DNA of 13,767 nt, taken from Oehlia diaphana (lineage: Eukaryota > Glomeromycota > Glomeromycetes > Glomerales > Glomeraceae). Location of the stretch: assembly GCA_003833135.1 (NCBI GenBank), contig QZLH01000135.1, positions 144,392 through 158,158 of the forward strand, read 5' to 3'. Shown piece by piece: positions 9,563 to 13,767 of this stretch. Numbering within the stretch: position 1 is the stretch's first letter; each line of letters opens with the position of its first letter. Both the position numbers and the translations under genes were made by a program. A model generated the notes under the pieces. The model worked only from the letters and a program-made list of their open reading frames with translations. It did no database searches and was not told the DNA's origin.

Positions 9563-10582
9563 TAATTCAGAATCAACATATTTAAGCTTATAAGTAAAAT
9601 TATAATAATTATAATATTAGATTGATTTCAAATTTCTAATTTTTAAATTGATTTAATGATTTACTAAAATGTGATTTGAATAATAAAAATGATCAAATTG
9701 ATTATCAATTGAGCAGCATCACACAAAATTTTTTTTCTTCAAGTTCAACCTATTTTATTATGCTGAAAACAAGAGAAAATTTTTGGTCTGAGTATGAAGT
9801 TACTGTTGATTTTAATAGAAAAGAAAAATATATATGTAAAACTTATTCTGGTACATAGTCTAAAAATGCTTCTCGTCTTAAAGAACATATCGAAAAATGC
9901 AAAGATATAAATATAGAAACTGAAACTTCACAACCTCAAGATACTAAACGTAAAAGACAGCAAACATTTAACAAATACAAATTTGCTTTTACTTTCAAAG
10001 ATCAGAGTATTTTAGAAAGTCTTTTTATATAGGCTTTTTGCTCAGCGAGTATTTTATTTAATGTAATTGAAAATGAAGATTTTATTTTATTCTTAAAAAA
10101 AACCTGTTCTTCTTTTAAGATTCCTTCATATTTTACTTTTTCAAATACTCTTTTAGATCAAGAATTTGAACATTTAAAATTAGTTGTTAATTCAGCATTA
10201 TCTGAAAATTCTACATATTGTTTAATTAGCGATGGATATTCAAATATTCAAAGAATTTCTATTGTAAACTATATGATCTTAACGTCAAAACTATTATTTT
10301 TTAAAACAACTGCTTTCAAAGAAGAACGTCATACTGCAGAAAATATTATACTAAGACTTGAAACTACTATGAAAGATGCTGGTATTAATAAATTTAATGC
10401 AATAATTACAGACAATGCGCTAAATATAAAAGCTGCTTGAAAGATCTTAAAACAAAAATATCCAAAAAAAATCTTTCTTGGCTATTAGGCGCATGGTATT
10501 CACTTATGGATGAAAGATATTATAAGTATTGAATGGATAAAGGAAATAATAGAAAAAGCAAAAAAATTATTAATTTACTTTC

Positions 10583-10585
10583 ATA
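10583..10585. other. Target-site duplication ATA, left copy (right copy 12787-12789)
   Basis: ATA directly precedes CACTAGTC and directly follows GACTAGTG. Keeping one copy and removing the insert joins TTT CAT A to AT TAC CAA, giving an uninterrupted transposase frame across the junction. A 3-bp duplication is the hallmark of CACTA/EnSpm elements. Confidence 0.85.
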
Positions 10586-10610
10586 CACTAGTCAAAATAG
10601 GACAATTGGA

Positions 10611-10776
10611 CCTAAATTTGACCAGGTTGAATATAGGTTGAATGATGATTTAATCTGTGTCAAATTGAGGTCAAATTTTTGGACGCATTTAAGGTGCCAA
10701 TTATCTCAAATTCAGAAAAAAAATTTGGCCATTATTATACTACCATTCGACTTAAATTTGACTAGGTTGAATATAG
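10611..10776. repeat. Left subterminal direct repeats of the CACTA-like element
   Basis: Two 26-bp copies at 10611-10636 and 10751-10776 share CYTAAATTTGACYAGGTTGA followed by ATATAG. Between and after them lie degenerate TCAAATT pieces (10658, 10671, 10791). The right end carries the inverted form near 12731-12745. These are candidate transposase-binding sites. Confidence 0.75.
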
Positions 10777-11134
10777 ATCTAATAGTGGCGTCAAATTTTA
10801 GATAATTATTCGACACAAAATTTTTTAAAGTCTAAACTCTATTTATTCTTCAATATTTATTTATTAATTTAGTTTTAATTTCAAATTTATTAATTTATTA
10901 AAACACTTAATATAGTACATATATATTAGTATCTATCTAATATAATATATAAATAAAAAAAAAAGTTAAAAGTTCAGTTCAATAATTATACACAATTTCA
11001 CAATCATATGATCCGCATCTTGAAAAAAATGAATGTTGAAAGTCGTCTCACTATATTTAAAGAAAAAAAATAAAGTCCAAGTCCGATCTGAAATAAAAAT
11101 TCAGAAAAATATAATTAAAAAAAAAACTAAAAAA

Positions 11135-11163
11135 AAGTTTCAAAATGAACCATTTTGAAACTT
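11135..11163. repeat. Perfect 13-bp stem hairpin
   Basis: AAGTTTCAAAATG (11135-11147), a 3-nt AAC loop, then CATTTTGAAACTT (11151-11163). It lies upstream of the hairpin array and shares the AGTTTC/GAAACT character of array units 6-7, so it may be an outlying copy. Confidence 0.8.
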
Positions 11164-11331
11164 AACTGATCGATCCTATCATCCAGGATAAGGAAACTGA
11201 AACTACAAAAAAAGATAAAAAAAAATTAATAAAATAAAACCAAAATTAATAATAAAAAATAAAACTTACCAATTTTACAAAAGAAACTTACCGAAGCTGA
11301 AGAAAATTCTAAGGAACCGTCCTGTAAAAGT

Positions 11332-11401
11332 AAGAGATAGAGGAATGGTAGGAAAAAACGAAAGAAGAGAAGGAAGGGTGAGAGGGGAGGAGAGAAGAAA
11401 G
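11332..11401 (+). repeat. Left polypurine tract
   Basis: About 70 nt of the plus strand are almost entirely A/G, with runs such as AGAAGGAAGGG and GAGGGGAGGAGAGAAG. It lies just before the hairpin array and mirrors a longer purine tract after it. Such tracts can form triplex DNA or strand-asymmetric R-loops. Confidence 0.75.
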
Positions 11402-11430
11402 TCTCAGAGTTCTTACAAAATAAAGAAATA

Positions 11431-12382
11431 GAAACGTTAATATAGTATAATGTTTCTTTTTTTTAAAAAAAAAGTACTAAGATTCGTAATACTTACAAAT
11501 CTTAGTTCTTTTTCGTTCTTTAGAAGCCTACCTGAACCTATAAAAAAAGAATAAGAACAGTTAGTAACCGTTCATAATAATAAATAATAATAATAATAAA
11601 AACTAAAATTCGTATATACTTACGAATCTTGGTTCTTTTTCATTCTTCAGAATTCAGAAGATTATCTAAACCTAAAAAAATTAGAAAGAACGGTTATTAG
11701 TAACTGTTCATTAATAAATTAAAAAAAACAAGAAAAAAAAAACTAAGATTCAGAATACTTTACGAATCTTAGTTTTCTATTCTTTAGAATTTGGAAGCCC
11801 GTCTGAATCTAAAAATAAAAAAGAACGGTTATTAGTAACCGTCATTAATATCAAACAAAAATAAAAAACAAAGATTCATATGAATCTTTAGTTTTTTTCG
11901 TTCCTCTGAAAGACAGAAATCCACCCGAACCTATAAAAAAAAGGAACGGTTAGTAAACCGTTCTAAAATAATAAAAAATTCCAAAAACTAAGATTCATAC
12001 TACGAATCTTGGTTAGTACAAATCTTGGTTCTTCTGTTTGTCTGAAGTCTATCTGAATCTGTAAAAAAAAAGAAAAAAATGGCTAGAAAACCGTTCATAA
12101 TATTAAAAAAGATAAAAATAAATAAATAAACTAAGTTTTGTACTTACGAAACTTAGTTTTTCCATTTTTTGAAAGACATCTGAACGGCTAAACCTATAAA
12201 AAAAGTAAAAAAAGAACGGTTAGTAACTGTTCATATTAAATTAAAAAATAAAAAAAATAAACCAAGTTTCGTATTAACTTATGAAACTTGGTTTTTCCAT
12301 TTTTTGGAAGCCCACCTGAGCCTTTTAAATGAGCATCTTGAATCTAAAAAAGAAAAAAATGAAAACGTTAGTAAAACATTTC
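11431..12382. repeat. Seven-unit tandem array with two alternating palindromes per unit
   Basis: Palindrome type 1 occurs at 11476-11506, 11602-11633, 11742-11773, 11870-11889, 11987-12013, 12130-12157 and 12261-12292. Its arms are ACTAAGATTCGTA facing TACGAATCTTAGT or variants. Palindrome type 2, GAACGGTTA facing TAACCGTTC or variants, follows each of these at 11555-11573, 11688-11709, 11823-11843, 11944-11963, 12079-12096, 12214-12232 and 12361-12382. A related one precedes the array at 11431-11456. Unit spacing is 117-143 bp. Between the stems each unit has a TTTTTCGTTCTTT-like piece, a partly conserved CCTACCTGAACCTATAAAAA-like piece and an A-rich spacer. In units 6 and 7 both arms of stem 1 have changed together (GATTC/GAATC to GTTTC/GAAAC; ACTAAG/CTTAGT to ACCAAG/CTTGGT in unit 7). 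No ORF crosses it. Confidence 0.85.
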
Positions 12383-12437
12383 ATTAAAAAAAGTAAAAAT
12401 TTGAAGGTATATGTATATCTTTAAAAGAAATAAGTGA

Positions 12438-12579
12438 CGAAAGGAAGGGGAAAGGGTAAGGAAGGGAAAAGGGAAGGAAGGGAAAGGAGAATGAAGGGAG
12501 GGAAAGGGGAAGAAGAGAAACTGGGATGAAAGAAAAGGGGAACGAAGGAAGGGAAAGGACGGGGAGGGAAGGAAGAAAA
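12438..12579 (+). repeat. Right polypurine tract
   Basis: About 140 nt of almost pure A/G on the plus strand, made of loose GGAAGGGAAAGG repeats with rare C or T interruptions. It is the G-richest stretch in the whole window and has the same strand polarity as the shorter tract at 11332-11401. Confidence 0.85.
12447..12473 (+). other. Canonical G-quadruplex motif
   Basis: Four runs of at least three G (12447-12450, 12454-12456, 12464-12466, 12471-12473) are separated by loops of 3, 7 and 4 nt, so the standard G3+N1-7 pattern is met. Further GGG runs follow downstream and could give alternative folds. Confidence 0.75.
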
Positions 12580-12582
12580 TTA

Positions 12583-12618
12583 AAAAAGTTTAAAAAGGAT
12601 GATCCTTTTTTAAACTTT
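12583..12618. repeat. Near-perfect 36-bp palindrome after the purine tract
   Basis: AAAAGTTTAAAAAGGAT (12584-12600) faces ATCCTTTTTTAAACTTTT (12602-12619) across one G, with one extra base on the right arm. Downstream lie three close GTAATGCGTAAT-like strings (about 12631-12650). It sits between the purine tract and the right subterminal repeats of the CACTA-like element. Confidence 0.75.
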
Positions 12619-13292
12619 TATTTTAATACATGTAATGCGTAATGCGTAATATTTGATTAATATAATTCAACTAAGTTGAATATATGTCTAATTATAGATC
12701 TTTACTAATCGAAGTCAAATTTTATTAATTCTAGTCAAATTTAGGCCAAATTGTATTAAGGCCGAATATTCCTTTTTTGACTAGTGATAATTACCAAGTA
12801 ATACTTGCTGCACTTTGACGCTTACAAAAAGAAAAATATGGAAAGGAAATCGCATTGATTTTACTTTATGATACAATATGGAGATCTTCATATTCTTGTA
12901 TTAACCAGTTATTCCTTATAATATCAGCTATTCAATCTACTATTATTGAGGATTATCTTAATCTTAATGATAGAATGAAGTCACTTATCTCTAGTGATAT
13001 TTTTTGAAATAATTTTGGGAAAATTCAAATTTTTTAGAAAATTTTGCTATTTTTATTAAAAAATTAGAAGGAGATGAAACATTTCTTTCTACTGCATATC
13101 TTAAATATCAGCAACTTAAAGCACATGTGTTAAACAATACTGATTTACCTGAAAATATTTGTGAAGAATTTGGCACAAATCAGTGGCAAAACTTCTTATA
13201 TAATCCAGTTGTTATTATTACTTATAAATTAGATTCATGATATTATAATAGTTAGCTTAATGTACGCATACATCAGGAAATTTTTTGGAATG

Positions 13293-13556
13293 CAGAACTG
13301 CAGAGATTTGCGAAATTAGCAGATCTCTGCTTTTTTTTAGTCATTTTTTTGTGTATTTCTGCGAAGTTCTGCAAACTTTACAACTTCGCAGATAATTGAA
13401 TATTTTTACCTATAAAATCAGCAAAAATTCTGCAATTTTGCAGAATTTCATTTAATAGAAAATTTAAAACATGCCAGTTTTGCGTAGTTCTGCGAAATAG
13501 CAGATCTTCACTTTTTGTCCTTTTTTTTTGCGAAACTCTGCGAAATTCTTTAACTC
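13293..13556. repeat. TCTGCGAA hairpin repeat, two diverged copies
   Basis: GCGAAATTAGCAGATC at 13310 recurs as GCGAAATAGCAGATC at 13492, each followed by a T-rich tract and then TCTGCGAA(G/A)TTCT. Local stems are GCAGAGAT/ATCTCTGC (13300-13307 with 13323-13330), TCTGCGAAGTT/AACTTCGCAGA (13358-13368 with 13382-13392), and AAATTCTGCAA/TTGCAGAATTT (13425-13448). It begins where the recognisable hAT coding sequence ends, so it probably truncated that element. It is likely a non-autonomous element; its ends are not defined. Confidence 0.6.
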
Positions 13557-13589
13557 AAAATTGCGGGCTTATAATTGTGTTTAAACTTT

Positions 13590-13767
13590 AAGTAACTAAC
13601 TAATTAAACTTTTCGATTTCAATTAGTAATTAAGCTTTTCGATTATTTTCGTTGACAATTTATTTTCGCTAAAGTTTTTTAATAGTTTTTTTTTAATACT
13701 TTCGTTAAAGTTTTTCAACAAATTTACAAATTTTATTTTTTAAACTTTCTGATTTTACTTTCGTTAA
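13590..13767. repeat. Short degenerate TTTCGTTAAAGTTTTT repeats, continuing past the window
   Basis: TTTCGCTAAAGTTTTTT (about 13665), TTTCGTTAAAGTTTTTC (about 13701) and TTTCGTTAA at the last bases follow a pair of AAGCTTTTCGATT / AAACTTTTCGATT copies (about 13605 and 13631). The spacing is irregular and nothing coding is seen. The array runs off the right edge. Confidence 0.5.

Larger units (their letters stand above)
10586..12786. mobile_element. 2201-bp non-autonomous CACTA-like DNA transposon
   Basis: The terminal inverted repeats are CACTAGTCAAAATAGG at the left and CACTAGTCAAAAAAGG at the right (reverse complement of 12771-12786), one mismatch in 16. The CACTA ends and 3-bp ATA duplication both match the CACTA/EnSpm superfamily. 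Subterminal copies of a CYTAAATTTGACYAGGTTGA motif lie at the left (10611, 10751), with an inverted relative at 12731-12745 and a GTTGAATATA echo at 12675. Such subterminal arrays normally bind the transposase. There is no transposase and no ORF of note inside, so it must have been mobilised in trans. The interior is a tandem hairpin array between two purine tracts. Its insertion split the hAT transposase gene. Confidence 0.85.
9676..13290 (+). pseudogene. Decayed hAT transposase (BED finger, DUF659-like core), interrupted by an insertion
   Basis: One frame runs from about 9676 to 10585 and resumes at 12790. N-terminally it shows a BED-type zinc-finger pattern: FWSEY, then CKTY where C-x2-C is expected (second Cys lost), then HIEKC. 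Next come SDGYSN and ITDNALNIKAA, matching the DUF659/hAT core with the first two acidic residues, then HGIHLWMKD. After the insert the core continues (LQKEKYGKEIALILLYDTIW) to about 13004. It then shifts frame in a T run at 13030-13035 and continues as FLENFAIFIKKLEGDETF to about 13290. In-frame stops are at 9856, 10030, 10438, 10486, 12816, 13005, 13238 and 13253. The C-terminal hAT dimerisation domain is absent. The left edge is uncertain and 9676 itself is not an ATG. It would have catalysed cut-and-paste transposition and is certainly inactive now. Confidence 0.85.

Noticed and set aside
9676..9858. Stand-alone 60-aa gene
   Set aside because: It opens with TTG, not ATG, and its frame continues past the stop as hAT transposase, so it is the N-terminal piece of the pseudogene.
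10533..10805. 90-codon plus-strand frame
   Set aside because: It is a chance fusion: its first part is the wrong frame of the hAT relic and the rest is the CACTA-like terminal and subterminal repeat.
11431..12382. CRISPR array
   Set aside because: The palindromes drift between units, there are two kinds per unit, the spacers are low-complexity and related to each other, the context is eukaryotic and there are no cas genes.
9676..13290. Alternative genetic code reading UGA or UAG as sense
   Set aside because: The intact gene ends normally, TGG is used for Trp in both the gene and the relic, and the relic also has a frameshift and a missing C-terminus.

Overview
This window looks like nuclear DNA of an AT-rich eukaryote, most likely an early-diverging fungus. 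The intergenic DNA is extremely A/T-rich, and the one intact gene is split by eight short introns (55-100 nt) with mostly canonical GT...AG ends. That gene encodes a LisH/LUFS transcription regulator of the Flo8/Som1 type, and the rest is dense with decayed transposons and foldback elements. A Glomeromycotina (Rhizophagus-like) source would fit, but that is inference; no rRNA or marker gene is present to prove it. I found no tRNA, rRNA or CRISPR array. || Layout. 1-1266: AT-rich, no gene seen. 1267-2510: a cluster of non-autonomous repeats, made of a 476-bp foldback element with a nested hairpin, about 3.5 copies of an ~80-bp tandem repeat, and a second, related foldback element. 2510-3900: AT-rich, no gene seen. 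3904-6842 (minus strand): the one intact gene, nine exons whose phases all agree, 762 codons plus stop, with an N-terminal LisH/LUFS module, a 30-Gln run, Q/N-rich linkers, a basic patch and an acidic C-terminus. 6843-8206: 5' flank and putative promoter. 8207-8555: a third short inverted-repeat element full of ATGAC motifs. 8556-9454: AT-rich, no gene. 9455-13290: a decayed hAT transposon with a BED-type zinc finger and a DUF659-like transposase core. It carries eight in-frame stops, a frameshift and no C-terminus. Nested in it at 10586-12786 is a 2201-bp CACTA-like element with no coding capacity. 13290-13767: hairpin-rich TCTGCGAA repeats and short TTCGTTAAAG repeats. || The most unusual structure is inside the CACTA-like element. 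About 950 bp hold seven units of ~117-143 bp, and each unit carries two different palindromes, an ACTAAGATTCGTA-type stem and a GAACGGTTA/TAACCGTTC stem, in strict alternation. The first stem has changed in parallel on both arms in later units, so the ability to pair was kept while the sequence drifted. Purine-only tracts lie on both sides, and one contains a canonical G-quadruplex motif. I know of no named element with this architecture and consider it the best candidate for something undescribed. || The genes do not form a pathway. There is one host regulatory gene in a repeat-rich neighbourhood, with an insertion history that can be read directly: the hAT element arrived first, the CACTA-like element then inserted into its transposase gene with an ATA duplication, and decay followed. 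Removing the insert and one ATA copy puts the transposase back in frame.
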